From Vibrio proteolyticus NBRC 13287 (lineage in GTDB: Bacteria; Pseudomonadota; Gammaproteobacteria; Enterobacterales; Vibrionaceae): a stretch of 64,000 nt of DNA. Location: assembly GCF_000467125.1 (NCBI RefSeq), contig NZ_BATJ01000022.1, forward strand, positions 17,428 to 81,427, given 5' to 3'. The first letter of the stretch is position 1, and each line of letters starts with the position of its first letter. Positions 17,549 through 25,866 of this stretch are shown here, piece by piece. The position numbers and the translations under genes are program-made. The notes below the pieces were generated by a model, which was given only the letters and a program-made list of their open reading frames with translations, searched no databases and had not been told where the DNA came from.

Positions 17549-18463
17549 ATGGACGAACTGATAGCATCATCACTTAACGCCCTGATTAATGCCTATCGTG
17601 CGCTGTGTTTCCCTGGAGTGTTTTTCATCCTGGTTGCGCTGTTGATCCACCGTCAAAAGCTATTGACCAACTGGCGACCCGTACTGACGGAAAGCACCAC
17701 CAATCTGATTCTGATCACCATCAATATCCTGCTCACTGCGCCCATCATTGCCTATCTCGACGTCACACTGCGCGGCATGAATTTGGCGTTGATTGCCGCA
17801 TCAAGCTGGGAAGCCCTCCCTCCATGGCTGCTGATCGTGGTGGTGGTGTTCGTCGGTGACTTCGTCGGCTACTGGCGTCACCGCTTCGAGCATTCGCTGC
17901 TGCTGTGGCCGTCGCACAGCACCCATCACTCCGATACACACATGACCTGGCTGACACTGGAACGCTTTCACCCACTCAACCGGCTCTCCACCTTTTTCAT
18001 CGACACCAGTTGCCTGCTGCTGCTTGGGTTCCCAGTTTGGGCGGTGCTGGTGAACAACATTGTCAGACACTACTATGGCTACTTTATTCATGCCGACATT
18101 CCAATCGATTATGGCCGACTTGCGCCCTGGTTTGTGTCTCCGATGATGCACCGCTGGCACCACGCCAATGACCGCAACGCCTATCAGGCAAACTTTGCCA
18201 CGGTGTTTGCCCTGTTTGACCGCTGGTTCGGCACCTACTACGTTCCAGCCTATGCCCCGCCCCGGCTTGGTGTGCCGTCTCACAGTGGCGGTGGCAGCTA
18301 TTTACAACAGCTGCGTTACCCGTTTTTACCCTCGTCTTACCGCAAGATCTGGCAGTGGAAACGGCACAACGGTCCGGGCAACGAGCCGGTCGATTTTCAG
18401 GCAAAAAAATCCCGCCTTTCAGCGGGGAAGCCCAAGAAAAATGGGGATAGTGTCGGAATGTAA
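17549..18463 (+). CDS. Sterol desaturase / fatty acid hydroxylase superfamily membrane protein
   Basis: A 304-residue integral membrane protein with the histidine clusters of di-iron fatty acid hydroxylases: HRFEHS near 111, HSTHHSDTHM near 126 and HRWHHANDRN near 204, with a late FDRWFGTYY motif. Membrane segments are visible around residues 17-34, 48-66, 84-105 and 155-170. Such enzymes hydroxylate or desaturate lipids at the membrane; bacteria usually lack sterols, so an acyl-lipid substrate is more likely. GGAGG lies 9 bases before the ATG. It is divergent from a LysR gene. Its last 60 bases overlap a terminator for the opposite strand. Confidence 0.8.
   Translation: MDELIASSLNALINAYRALCFPGVFFILVALLIHRQKLLTNWRPVLTESTTNLILITINILLTAPIIAYLDVTLRGMNLALIAASSWEALPPWLLIVVVVFVGDFVGYWRHRFEHSLLLWPSHSTHHSDTHMTWLTLERFHPLNRLSTFFIDTSCLLLLGFPVWAVLVNNIVRHYYGYFIHADIPIDYGRLAPWFVSPMMHRWHHANDRNAYQANFATVFALFDRWFGTYYVPAYAPPRLGVPSHSGGGSYLQQLRYPFLPSSYRKIWQWKRHNGPGNEPVDFQAKKSRLSAGKPKKNGDSVGM
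18401..18427 (-). terminator. Minus-strand terminator within the hydroxylase 3' end
   Basis: Read on the minus strand, CCCGC / GCGGG with a six-base loop is followed by seven T. It would end the transcript of the small gene at 18487-18672 inside the coding region of the convergent hydroxylase. Confidence 0.6.
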
Positions 18464-18486
18464 TTGAGCGTAGTACTACAAGTGCG

Positions 18487-18672
18487 TTAATTGTTTTGCT
18501 CTTCAGATGAACCTTGCCAGCGGCGCATCTCGAGCCAAATCCCTAACATGGTGGCACACATGCCGATCAGGGGCATGAATGACGTCTCTGCTGGCGAACG
18601 CAGGACAAGTGCGCAGAAAGAAATAAAACACAGAACCGAGTAGATGGTCAGTCTATCTAGGGCTGTTAACAT
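18487..18672 (-). CDS. Small hypothetical membrane protein
   Basis: A 61-residue protein with two hydrophobic stretches (IYSVLCFISFCALVL and MPLIGMCATMLGIWL) and a charged tail (EMRRWQGSSEEQNN), so probably a two-helix inner-membrane protein. AAGGAG seven bases before the ATG supports translation, and a minus-strand terminator follows. No family recognised. Confidence 0.6.
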   Translation of the reverse strand: MLTALDRLTIYSVLCFISFCALVLRSPAETSFMPLIGMCATMLGIWLEMRRWQGSSEEQNN

Positions 18673-18804
18673 AGGCGCTCCTTATCGTTTGTTACCAACT
18701 TGTTAATTAAGTTAAAACAAATTGATCTGTTTGCCAAGGGGTTATTGAATATTTTTTCTCCAGCAGTATTATTTAGCCTCTCCAGACGTATTTAAGAGAT
18801 GACC

Positions 18805-19053
18805 ATGACATTCAATGCAGAGCAGGCAACCCTAACGTTAGAGGCAGAAGGACTTCGCTGCCCGGAGCCGGTGATGATGGTCAGGAAGACAATTCGTAAC
18901 ATGCAGGACGGGGATGTGTTACTGGTGAAAGCGGACGACCCGTCAACAACCCGTGATATTCCCAGCTTCTGTCGTTTTATGGATCACCAGTTGATGGCCG
19001 CGCAAACCGACACCCTGCCCTATCAGTATTTGATCAAGAAAGGGCTCAACTGA
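18805..19053 (+). CDS. tusA: Sulfur carrier protein TusA
   Basis: An 82-residue sulfurtransferase that accepts sulfur from IscS and passes it to the TusBCD relay for 2-thiouridine formation in tRNA wobble bases. The signature RCPEPVMMVRK with the active-site cysteine in CPxP is present near residue 19, followed by DDPSTTRDIPSFC and PYQYLIKKG, closely matching E. coli TusA. An ATG at 18799 is in frame two codons earlier, but the second ATG has the better spacing from AAGAG and gives the usual length. Confidence 0.94.
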   Translation: MTFNAEQATLTLEAEGLRCPEPVMMVRKTIRNMQDGDVLLVKADDPSTTRDIPSFCRFMDHQLMAAQTDTLPYQYLIKKGLN

Positions 19054-19068
19054 GCGCGAGACCAATGT

Positions 19069-19096
19069 AAAAAAGGCTGCCTCTGGCAGCCTTTTT
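19069..19096. terminator. Bidirectional terminator between tusA and a small membrane gene
   Basis: AAAAAGGCTGCC, a three-base loop TCT, GGCAGCCTTTTT. It serves tusA and, on the other strand, the convergent gene ending at 19098. Confidence 0.9.
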
Positions 19097-19097
19097 G

Positions 19098-19358
19098 TTA
19101 TTCATCATAATCGATGCGATGTACCTCAGCCTGTAACTGTTGGAGTTGCTGTTTCATCGCTCGCATCTCTTTGTGCATCGGGATGATATGCGCGACCCGA
19201 ATCCAGGCTTCGACAGTCAAACCGGTCAGGATGATCGCACCGGCCACCATGGGCAACCACATATCGGTTAACGCCATGCCCAACAGCGTTAACACCAGTC
19301 CAAAGGTAAACAAATAGCTCTGACTTTTCGGGGTCATCCCCATATAACGTGTCAGCAT
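19098..19358 (-). CDS. Small hypothetical membrane protein with C-terminal coiled coil
   Basis: An 86-residue protein. After a short N-terminus come two hydrophobic helices (SYLFTFGLVLTLLGMAL and LPMVAGAIILTGLTV), then an amphipathic charged tail (MHKEMRAMKQQLQQLQAEV) likely to form a coiled coil. The ORF is open to 19400, but the ATG at 19358 is preceded at eight bases by GGAGG and is the better start. No function can be assigned. Confidence 0.62.
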   Translation of the reverse strand: MLTRYMGMTPKSQSYLFTFGLVLTLLGMALTDMWLPMVAGAIILTGLTVEAWIRVAHIIPMHKEMRAMKQQLQQLQAEVHRIDYDE

Positions 19359-19513
19359 ACTTCTGCCCTCCCGCCACCAAGTACATGATAAAAGTAGCAT
19401 GACCTTGATGGCCCTGATAGCTCAGCGCTTATGCAAATCCGGCTTTTCTCTCAGAGTATGATCTGGCGCAAACATCGCTGATTTGCTGTGTTTTAACCCC
19501 ATTTTCGCGTCAG

Positions 19514-20071
19514 TTAGGAAAAGAACGCCGCACCGATGGCCAGAATAACGAACAGGATCGCGGTGACTTTACGGATCAGATTTAACGGGAGCTTATCGGC
19601 CGACAATCTGCCAAGCAGTACCACTGGCACATTCGCCAGCAACATCCCCAACGTGGTGCCCACAATCACCCAGCCCAGAGCATCGGCGTACTGTGCGCCA
19701 AGAATCGACGTCGCAATCTGAGTTTTATCGCCGATTTCCGCCACAAAAAACGCGATAAAGCTGGCGATAAACGGTCCGCGACTGGATATCGACTCATCGT
19801 CATCGAGTTTATCCGGGATCAACACCCAACCGGCCATAACGAGGAAACTGATCACCAGAACCCACTTGAGGATTTCGGGGGACAGAAAATCGGCGACCAC
19901 CACACCAAGCCAGGCGGCCAGGGCGTGATTGGCCAGGGTCGCGGCCAAAATCGCAGCAATGATGGGTAACGGTTTACGATAACGGCTTGCCAGCAGTAGA
20001 GACAGCAATTGGGTCTTATCGCCAATTTCGGCTAAGGCCACCGTAGTAATTGAAATAGCTAAAACGCTCAC
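19514..20071 (-). CDS. mneA: Manganese exporter MneA (TMEM165/GDT1, UPF0016 family)
   Basis: A 185-residue inner-membrane protein with six predicted helices arranged as two repeats. Each repeat carries the family signature EIGDKTQ: first near residue 15 (ALAEIGDKTQLLS), then near residue 113 (FVAEIGDKTQIAT). The V. cholerae homologue in this chromosomal location exports Mn2+. A yybP-ykoY (Mn2+-sensing) riboswitch lies directly upstream and fits that role. Hydrophobic helices elsewhere include ILKWVLVISFLVMAGWVLI. The gene runs divergently from glyQ. Confidence 0.92.
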   Translation of the reverse strand: MSVLAISITTVALAEIGDKTQLLSLLLASRYRKPLPIIAAILAATLANHALAAWLGVVVADFLSPEILKWVLVISFLVMAGWVLIPDKLDDDESISSRGPFIASFIAFFVAEIGDKTQIATSILGAQYADALGWVIVGTTLGMLLANVPVVLLGRLSADKLPLNLIRKVTAILFVILAIGAAFFS

Positions 20072-20109
20072 GACATGCTCTTTGGGGCAGGGATTATAAT
20101 TTTAACCGT

Positions 20110-20272
20110 AGACAAACCTCGCGCCCCACCCCGGTTCACGATGTTTGTCTAAGGTCTTGCTAAACCCATCCAGCGATGAGCCTCGAACGCCATGGTGATT
20201 TGGCACCAATTATGTTGACGGACGAACCAGATAACCAAGAATGGTGACCGGGTAAGCTACTCCCCAAAGACG
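20110..20272 (-). promoter_or_regulatory. yybP-ykoY manganese riboswitch upstream of mneA
   Basis: Read on the minus strand, this leader contains GGGGAGTAGC (20256-20265), GTCAACATA (20211-20219) and, at the 3' side, GCAAGACCTT (20151-20160), all hallmarks of the yybP-ykoY aptamer. Just downstream, AGACAAAC (20143-20150) can pair with GTTTGTCT (20110-20117), forming a long hairpin that overlaps the end of the aptamer and may be the expression platform. The downstream T-tract is poor, so control may be translational or a mixed type. Binding of Mn2+ should raise mneA expression. Confidence 0.88.
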
Positions 20273-20553
20273 GCGGAATTCTAATCAGGCTAACGCCAGA
20301 TCTCAAGTAAGAAATCCATCAAAAGTGGCCTTTTTGGCGATTTCCGAACAATAAACACAATAAATTCCACTAAAAGACATTTTTGACTACGAATTAAGCA
20401 AGATTAGCCCTACTCCCATGCAGAATATCTCGGTATACTTGATCGTTATTTTATTCAACCGTCATTACTCAACATGGCTGACCAAAGGTGGTGTTCACCA
20501 CTCGTTATCGGGCGGTCATCATGAGTAACCGAACAATTGCGCGAACCTGACTT

Positions 20554-21471
20554 ATGCAAAAATACGATATCAAAACCTTCCAGGGAATGATCCTCGCGCT
20601 GCAGGATTATTGGGCTCAAAATGGTTGTACCATTGTTCAACCACTGGATATGGAAGTGGGTGCGGGTACCTCTCACCCAATGACCTGTCTGCGAGCACTT
20701 GGCCCAGAGCCAATGTCGACCGCTTATGTACAACCTTCACGTCGTCCGACCGATGGCCGCTACGGTGAGAACCCGAACCGTCTTCAGCACTACTACCAAT
20801 TCCAGGTCGCGCTGAAACCATCGCCAGACAATATCCAAGAGTTGTACCTTGGCTCCCTTGAAGTTCTTGGTATCGACCCACTGGTTCACGACATCCGTTT
20901 CGTCGAAGACAACTGGGAAAACCCGACACTGGGCGCCTGGGGTCTGGGCTGGGAAGTGTGGCTCAACGGCATGGAAGTCACTCAGTTCACTTACTTCCAG
21001 CAAGTTGGCGGCCTGGAATGCAAACCGGTAACCGGTGAGATCACTTACGGTATTGAACGTCTGGCAATGTACATCCAAGAAGTCGACTCGGTTTACGACC
21101 TGGTTTGGAATATCGCCCCAGACGGCAGCGCTGTGACTTACGGTGATATCTTCCACCAAAACGAAGTCGAGCAATCAACCTACAACTTCGAACACGCCGA
21201 TGTCGATTTCCTGTTCAGCTTCTTCGAGCAGTGTGAAAAAGAGTGTAAAAAGTTGCTTGAGCTTGAAAAGCCACTGCCACTACCTGCTTACGAGCGCATC
21301 CTGAAAGCAGGTCACGCATTCAACCTACTGGACGCACGCAAAGCGATCTCAGTGACTGAGCGTCAACGTTACATCCTGCGCATCCGCAATCTGACCAAAG
21401 CAGTAGCAGAAGCATACTACGCATCGCGTGAAGCACTGGGCTTCCCAATGTGTAAGAAAGAACAAGCGTAA
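20554..21471 (+). CDS. glyQ: Glycine--tRNA ligase alpha subunit
   Basis: Catalytic subunit of the heterotetrameric bacterial glycyl-tRNA synthetase, which charges tRNA-Gly in the cytoplasm. The 305-residue protein begins MQKYDIKTFQGMILALQDYW and contains typical blocks PLDMEVGAGTSHPMTCLRAL and NRLQHYYQFQVALKPSP. glyS follows after 13 bases. The 280-base stretch upstream between the riboswitch and this gene contains no further gene; a TATACT at 20434 may be a -10 element. Confidence 0.97.
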   Translation: MQKYDIKTFQGMILALQDYWAQNGCTIVQPLDMEVGAGTSHPMTCLRALGPEPMSTAYVQPSRRPTDGRYGENPNRLQHYYQFQVALKPSPDNIQELYLGSLEVLGIDPLVHDIRFVEDNWENPTLGAWGLGWEVWLNGMEVTQFTYFQQVGGLECKPVTGEITYGIERLAMYIQEVDSVYDLVWNIAPDGSAVTYGDIFHQNEVEQSTYNFEHADVDFLFSFFEQCEKECKKLLELEKPLPLPAYERILKAGHAFNLLDARKAISVTERQRYILRIRNLTKAVAEAYYASREALGFPMCKKEQA

Positions 21472-21484
21472 GGGGTAAAGTCAC

Positions 21485-23551
21485 ATGGCAAAAGAATTTC
21501 TAATCGAGCTGGGTACCGAAGAGCTACCACCAACGCAACTTCGCACTCTGGCGGAAGCATTCGCAGCAAACTTCGAAGCAGAACTCAAAGACGCGGAGCT
21601 TGCGCACGAAGGTGTAAAATGGTTCGCGGCGCCTCGTCGTCTGGCACTAAAAGTAGCGGCATTGGCAGAAAGCCAATCAGACAAAGTGGTTGAAAAACGT
21701 GGTCCTGCGGTTTCTGCAGCGTTTGACGCGGAAGGCAACCCAACCAAAGCAGCTCAAGGCTGGGCTCGTGGTTGTGGCATTACGGTTGACCAAGCGGATC
21801 GCATGGTAACCGACAAAGGTGAATGGCTACTGTTCAAACAAGAAGTGAAAGGTCAGCCAACGTCTGAGATCATCGTTGAACTGGCAGCAAAAGCACTAGC
21901 AAACCTGCCGATCGCAAAACCAATGCGCTGGGGTAACAAGACGACTCAATTTATCCGCCCAGTGAAAACGCTAACCATGCTGATGGGCAGCGATCTCATT
22001 GAAGGTGAGATCCTCGGCGTAGCGTCAAGCCGCACCATCCGTGGTCACCGCTTCATGGGTGAGCAAGAGTTCACTATCGATTCTGCTGAGCAATACCCTG
22101 CGATCCTAGAAGAGCGCGGGAAAGTGATGGCCGATTACGAAGCGCGTAAAGCCATCATCCTCGCGGACGCACAAAAAGCGGCAGCAGAAGTTGGCGGTAT
22201 CGCGGATCTAGAAGATGACCTAGTAGAAGAAGTTACGTCTCTGGTTGAATGGCCAGTGGTACTAACCGCGAAGTTCGAAGAAGAGTTCCTAAAAGTGCCT
22301 TCTGAAGCCCTGGTTTACACCATGAAAGGTGACCAGAAGTACTTCCCTGTTTATGACGAAAACAAGAAGCTACTACCTAACTTCATCTTCGTATCGAACA
22401 TCGAATCAAAAGAACCTCGTTACGTAATCGAAGGTAACGAGAAAGTGGTTCGTCCTCGTCTTGCTGATGCTGAATTCTTCTTCAACACTGACCGTAAGCG
22501 TCCGCTTATCGACCGTCTGCCTGAACTAGAGCAAGCGATCTTCCAAAAGCAACTGGGTACGATCAAAGACAAAACCGACCGCATCACTGAACTTGCTGGC
22601 TACATCGCTGAGCAAATCGATGCTGACGTTGAGAAATCGAAGCGCGCTGGCCTGCTAGCTAAGTGTGACCTAATGACCTCAATGGTATTCGAATTTACCG
22701 ATACTCAAGGTGTCATGGGTATGCACTACGCGCGCCACGACGGTGAAGCGGAAGAAGTGGCCGTCGCACTGAACGAACAGTACATGCCGCGTTTCGCCGG
22801 TGATGAGCTGCCATCCAACGGCGTGTCAACGGCCGTCGCAATGGCAGACAAACTGGACACTATCGTCGGTATCTTCGGTATCGGTCAGGCGCCAAAAGGC
22901 AGCGACCCATTTGCCCTGCGCCGCGCATCGCTCGGTGTACTGCGTATCATCGTAGAATACGGCTACCACCTAGATCTTGTTGACCTAGTCGCAAAAGCGA
23001 AATCACTGTTTGGTGAGCGTCTAACCAACGACAACGTTGAGCAAGACGTGATTGAATTCATGCTGGGTCGTTTCCGTGCCTGGTATCAGGACGAAGGCTT
23101 CAGTGTGGATGTGATTCAGGCGGTCCTGGCGCGTCATCCGACCAAACCCGCAGACTTCGACCAACGCGTGAAAGCGGTTTCTCACTTCCGTGAACTGGAA
23201 GCGGCGGAGTCTCTCGCAGCAGCAAACAAACGTGTCGGTAACATTCTGGCGAAATTCGACGGCGAACTGGCCGCAGACATCGACCTGGCACTGCTACAGG
23301 AAGACGCAGAGAAAGCACTAGCGGAAAGCGTTGAAGTGATGACAGAAGCACTAGAGCCGGCCTTTGCTACGGGTAACTACCAACAAGCGTTGAGCAAGCT
23401 CGCTGACCTGCGTGAGCCGGTGGATGCGTTCTTCGACAACGTTATGGTTATGGCCGATGACGAAGCGCTGAAAAAGAACCGTCTGACCCTGCTGAACAAC
23501 CTGCGTAACCTGTTCCTAAAAATCGCCGACATTTCGCTATTGCAAAAATAA
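21485..23551 (+). CDS. glyS: Glycine--tRNA ligase beta subunit
   Basis: The 688-residue partner of GlyQ, needed for tRNA binding and full activity. It begins MAKEFLIELGTEELPP and contains the DHAD/HD-like motif FTDTQGVMGMHYARHDGE near residue 400 and DPFALRRASLGVLRII near residue 475. The C-terminus holds a DALR-type anticodon-binding region. Codon choice is patchy: long stretches use CTA for leucine, others almost only CTG, which may reflect recombination between vibrio lineages. A terminator follows. Confidence 0.97.
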   Translation: MAKEFLIELGTEELPPTQLRTLAEAFAANFEAELKDAELAHEGVKWFAAPRRLALKVAALAESQSDKVVEKRGPAVSAAFDAEGNPTKAAQGWARGCGITVDQADRMVTDKGEWLLFKQEVKGQPTSEIIVELAAKALANLPIAKPMRWGNKTTQFIRPVKTLTMLMGSDLIEGEILGVASSRTIRGHRFMGEQEFTIDSAEQYPAILEERGKVMADYEARKAIILADAQKAAAEVGGIADLEDDLVEEVTSLVEWPVVLTAKFEEEFLKVPSEALVYTMKGDQKYFPVYDENKKLLPNFIFVSNIESKEPRYVIEGNEKVVRPRLADAEFFFNTDRKRPLIDRLPELEQAIFQKQLGTIKDKTDRITELAGYIAEQIDADVEKSKRAGLLAKCDLMTSMVFEFTDTQGVMGMHYARHDGEAEEVAVALNEQYMPRFAGDELPSNGVSTAVAMADKLDTIVGIFGIGQAPKGSDPFALRRASLGVLRIIVEYGYHLDLVDLVAKAKSLFGERLTNDNVEQDVIEFMLGRFRAWYQDEGFSVDVIQAVLARHPTKPADFDQRVKAVSHFRELEAAESLAAANKRVGNILAKFDGELAADIDLALLQEDAEKALAESVEVMTEALEPAFATGNYQQALSKLADLREPVDAFFDNVMVMADDEALKKNRLTLLNNLRNLFLKIADISLLQK

Positions 23552-23595
23552 CGTGCTGCAATCGACATGAGTTGTCGACATAAAGGCAACGATGT

Positions 23596-23627
23596 AAGCC
23601 CAACTCCTCGGAGTTGGGCTTTGTTTT
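23596..23627 (+). terminator. Intrinsic terminator after glyS
   Basis: AAGCCCAACTC, loop CTCG, GAGTTGGGCTT, then TGTTTT. It closes the glyQS operon. Confidence 0.88.
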
Positions 23628-23760
23628 ATCTGTTGCACGGAATTAGTGCTTTTCGTCGCCCAGCCATTCAGGTATGTTCAAGGATTACTCTGTTCGCCAG
23701 CCACGCACTGGCGCTTCTACACTGATCAAAGCAATCACAATGAATTAGGTAAAATCAGCA

Positions 23761-25011
23761 ATGCAATTCTCTAAGTTTGGTGAAAAGTTTAATCGATACT
23801 CCGGTATTACGCAGTTAATGGATGACTTAAATGATGGCCTGCGCACACCTGGTGCCATCATGCTCGGCGGAGGCAACCCGGCCGCCATCCCGGCCATGCT
23901 CGATTACTTTCACCGAGCCTGTGAGGAAATGCTCGAAAATGGCGATCTGGTGGCCGCGCTGGCGAACTACGACGGCCCGCAGGGAAAGAATGTGCTGGTG
24001 AAAGCGCTGGCAGCGTTACTGCGCGACACCTATGGCTGGCACATCAGTGAAAAGAACATCAGCCTGACCAACGGCAGCCAAAGCGGCTTCTTCTACCTGT
24101 TTAATCTGCTGGCTGGTAAACAGGCCGATGGCTCACATAAAAAAATTCTGTTGCCACTCGCTCCGGAATACATAGGGTACGGTGATGCCGGTGTGGACGA
24201 AAACATCTTCGTCTCCTACCACCCGGAAATCGAACTGCTGGATAACCGCCTGTTTAAATACCATGTCGACTTCGAGCAACTGACCATCGACGACTCCGTG
24301 GCGGCGATTTGTGCTTCTCGCCCGACCAACCCGACCGGCAACGTCCTGACAGACGAAGAGATCCGCAAACTGGATCGGTTAGCGCGCGCCAATGACATTC
24401 CGCTGATCATCGACAATGCCTACGGCCTGCCGTTCCCTAACATCATTTTTGAAGACGTACAGCCATTTTGGAATGAGAACACCATTCTTTGCATGAGCCT
24501 GTCCAAACTCGGCCTGCCTGGCGTGCGCTGCGGGATTGTGATTGCCAGTGAAGCCATCACACAAGCGATGACCAACATGAACGGGATCATCAGCCTGGCT
24601 CCGGGGAGCGTCGGTCCGGCTTTGGCCCACCATATGATTGAAAAAGGCGATCTGCTGACACTGAGCACTGAAGTGATCAAGCCCTTTTACCAGCAGAAAT
24701 CCCAACGCGCGGTAGAACTGCTGCAAGCCGCTATCAGTGATGAACGCTTCCGGATCCATAAACCGGAAGGGGCGATGTTCCTGTGGTTGTGGTTTGATGA
24801 GTTGCCCATCACCACCATGGAACTGTATCAACGCCTCAAGGCACGTGGGGTGCTGATTGTACCGGGCGAGTATTTCTTTATCGGCCAGGAAGACGAATGG
24901 GCGCATGCGCATCAGTGTCTGCGAATGAACTACGTTCAGGACGACGACAAAATGCAGCTAGGGATCGCGGCCATCGCCGAAGAGGTGGAAAAGGCCTACC
25001 GGGAAGGGTGA
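23761..25011 (+). CDS. avtA: Valine--pyruvate aminotransferase
   Basis: PLP-dependent aminotransferase (fold type I) of 416 residues exchanging amino groups between valine and pyruvate (alanine), a second route next to IlvE. It starts MQFSKFGEKFNRYSGITQLM, typical of AvtA. Substrate and cofactor motifs are SRPTNPTGN near 182 and the Schiff-base lysine in CMSLSKLGLPGVRCG near 246. No Shine-Dalgarno match is strong (AGGTAAAATCAGCA precedes the ATG), but the N-terminus matches the family. It is monocistronic and ends at a bidirectional terminator shared with ibpA. Confidence 0.93.
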   Translation: MQFSKFGEKFNRYSGITQLMDDLNDGLRTPGAIMLGGGNPAAIPAMLDYFHRACEEMLENGDLVAALANYDGPQGKNVLVKALAALLRDTYGWHISEKNISLTNGSQSGFFYLFNLLAGKQADGSHKKILLPLAPEYIGYGDAGVDENIFVSYHPEIELLDNRLFKYHVDFEQLTIDDSVAAICASRPTNPTGNVLTDEEIRKLDRLARANDIPLIIDNAYGLPFPNIIFEDVQPFWNENTILCMSLSKLGLPGVRCGIVIASEAITQAMTNMNGIISLAPGSVGPALAHHMIEKGDLLTLSTEVIKPFYQQKSQRAVELLQAAISDERFRIHKPEGAMFLWLWFDELPITTMELYQRLKARGVLIVPGEYFFIGQEDEWAHAHQCLRMNYVQDDDKMQLGIAAIAEEVEKAYREG

Positions 25012-25032
25012 GAGAAACAACCTTCTCCGCAC

Positions 25033-25059
25033 AAAAAAGAGCGCCTATGGCGCTCTTTC
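25033..25059. terminator. Bidirectional terminator between avtA and ibpA
   Basis: AAAGAGCGCC, loop TAT, GGCGCTCTTT, with six A on one side and a T-run on the other, so both converging genes can use it. Confidence 0.88.
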
Positions 25060-25084
25060 TCACTCTATACACTCACTCTTATGC

Positions 25085-25519
25085 TCAGCGATTTTCCAGC
25101 AGTTGATTACCGATAGTAATTTTGCGTGGCTGCATCGCTTCCGGAATTTCACGCACCAGGTCAATGTGCAGCAAGCCGTTTTCCATCGATGCACCCGTCA
25201 CTTTGACGTAGTCCGCCAACTGGAACTTACGTTCAAAATCACGCTCTGCAATGCCTTGATAAACGTAATTTTTGCCTTCTTCCGCGTTACGTTCACCCTT
25301 CACGATCAACATGTTCTCGTTTTGTGTCAGATCGAGCTGTTGCTCAGAAAAACCCGCCACCGCCATGGTGATACGGTAGTTGTGCTCGTCTTTCTGCTCA
25401 ATATTGTAAGGAGGGTAACCACCAGAGGAGCTTTTGGCGGTGTTCGCTTCCATCAGGTTGAACAGACGATCGAAGCCAATGGCATTACGGTATAGTGGTG
25501 AGAAATCTACATTACGCAT
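25085..25519 (-). CDS. ibpA: Small heat-shock protein IbpA/Hsp20
   Basis: A 144-residue ATP-independent chaperone that binds unfolding proteins and inclusion bodies. The N-terminus MRNVDFSPLYRNAIGFDRLF matches IbpA. The alpha-crystallin domain spans about residues 37-125 and includes YRITMAVAGFSEQQLDL and ASMENGLLHIDLVREIPE. A short tail contains the IxI-like motif (ITIGNQ). The 5' leader has a ROSE-like element over the Shine-Dalgarno sequence and a sigma-32 type promoter further upstream, so it is expected to respond to heat at both transcription and translation. Confidence 0.94.
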   Translation of the reverse strand: MRNVDFSPLYRNAIGFDRLFNLMEANTAKSSSGGYPPYNIEQKDEHNYRITMAVAGFSEQQLDLTQNENMLIVKGERNAEEGKNYVYQGIAERDFERKFQLADYVKVTGASMENGLLHIDLVREIPEAMQPRKITIGNQLLENR

Positions 25520-25620
25520 AAAATCTATCCTCTTAATTTAAGCAATAGTCTTAGCCCAGATGAACTTCATCCCGATGGCGTGTTGATGCAAACAACTTCG
25601 CCGAGCTAAGCATTCCAGAT
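25520..25620 (-). promoter_or_regulatory. ROSE-like RNA thermometer in the ibpA leader
   Basis: On the minus strand, TTGCT (forward 25541-25545) faces the Shine-Dalgarno AGGA (forward 25528-25531) across a short loop. Pairing of UUGCU with AGGA with one G left over is the diagnostic ROSE arrangement, melting on heat to free the ribosome site. The exact extent of the upstream helices was not folded. Confidence 0.65.
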
Positions 25621-25779
25621 CATTCCACAGGCCTTGGTTTGGCGCGGAGACATGATAAGGAATCGTCAGTCAGGTTGTATGCCAAAACGCAGTCTCCTCC
25701 ACAGAGCGAGCAGGTGTTGGCGATGTCAGAGGGCTGTGCTTCTAGTCTCTAGCAAGCCAGTCATCCCCTTCACTATTAG

Positions 25780-25807
25780 ATATAAGGGCACAAAAATGGC
25801 TTTCAAG
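25780..25807 (-). promoter_or_regulatory. Sigma-32 type heat-shock promoter for ibpA
   Basis: On the minus strand, CCCCTTGAAA contains the -35 CTTGAA (25802-25807) and, after 13 bases, CCCTTATAT (25780-25788), close to the groE-type sigma-32 consensus. The start would be near 25772, giving an unusually long leader of about 250 bases to ibpA. Confidence 0.65.
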
Positions 25808-25820
25808 GGGAAAAATGAAA

Positions 25821-25854
25821 ATTTTAATCAGCCCGCGGATCGTCACGGGCTGAT
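25821..25854 (-). terminator. Terminator after the 38-residue basic protein gene
   Basis: Minus strand: ATCAGCCCG / CGGGCTGAT, nine-base stem, followed by TAAAATTTT. It isolates the GreA-like pair from the ibpA promoter just downstream. Confidence 0.7.
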
Positions 25855-25866
25855 GGGGTAATCCGC

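Noticed and set aside
25634..25861. 75-codon plus-strand frame between ibpA and the basic protein gene
   Set aside because: It overlaps the sigma-32 promoter and a terminator on the minus strand, and has no ribosome site.
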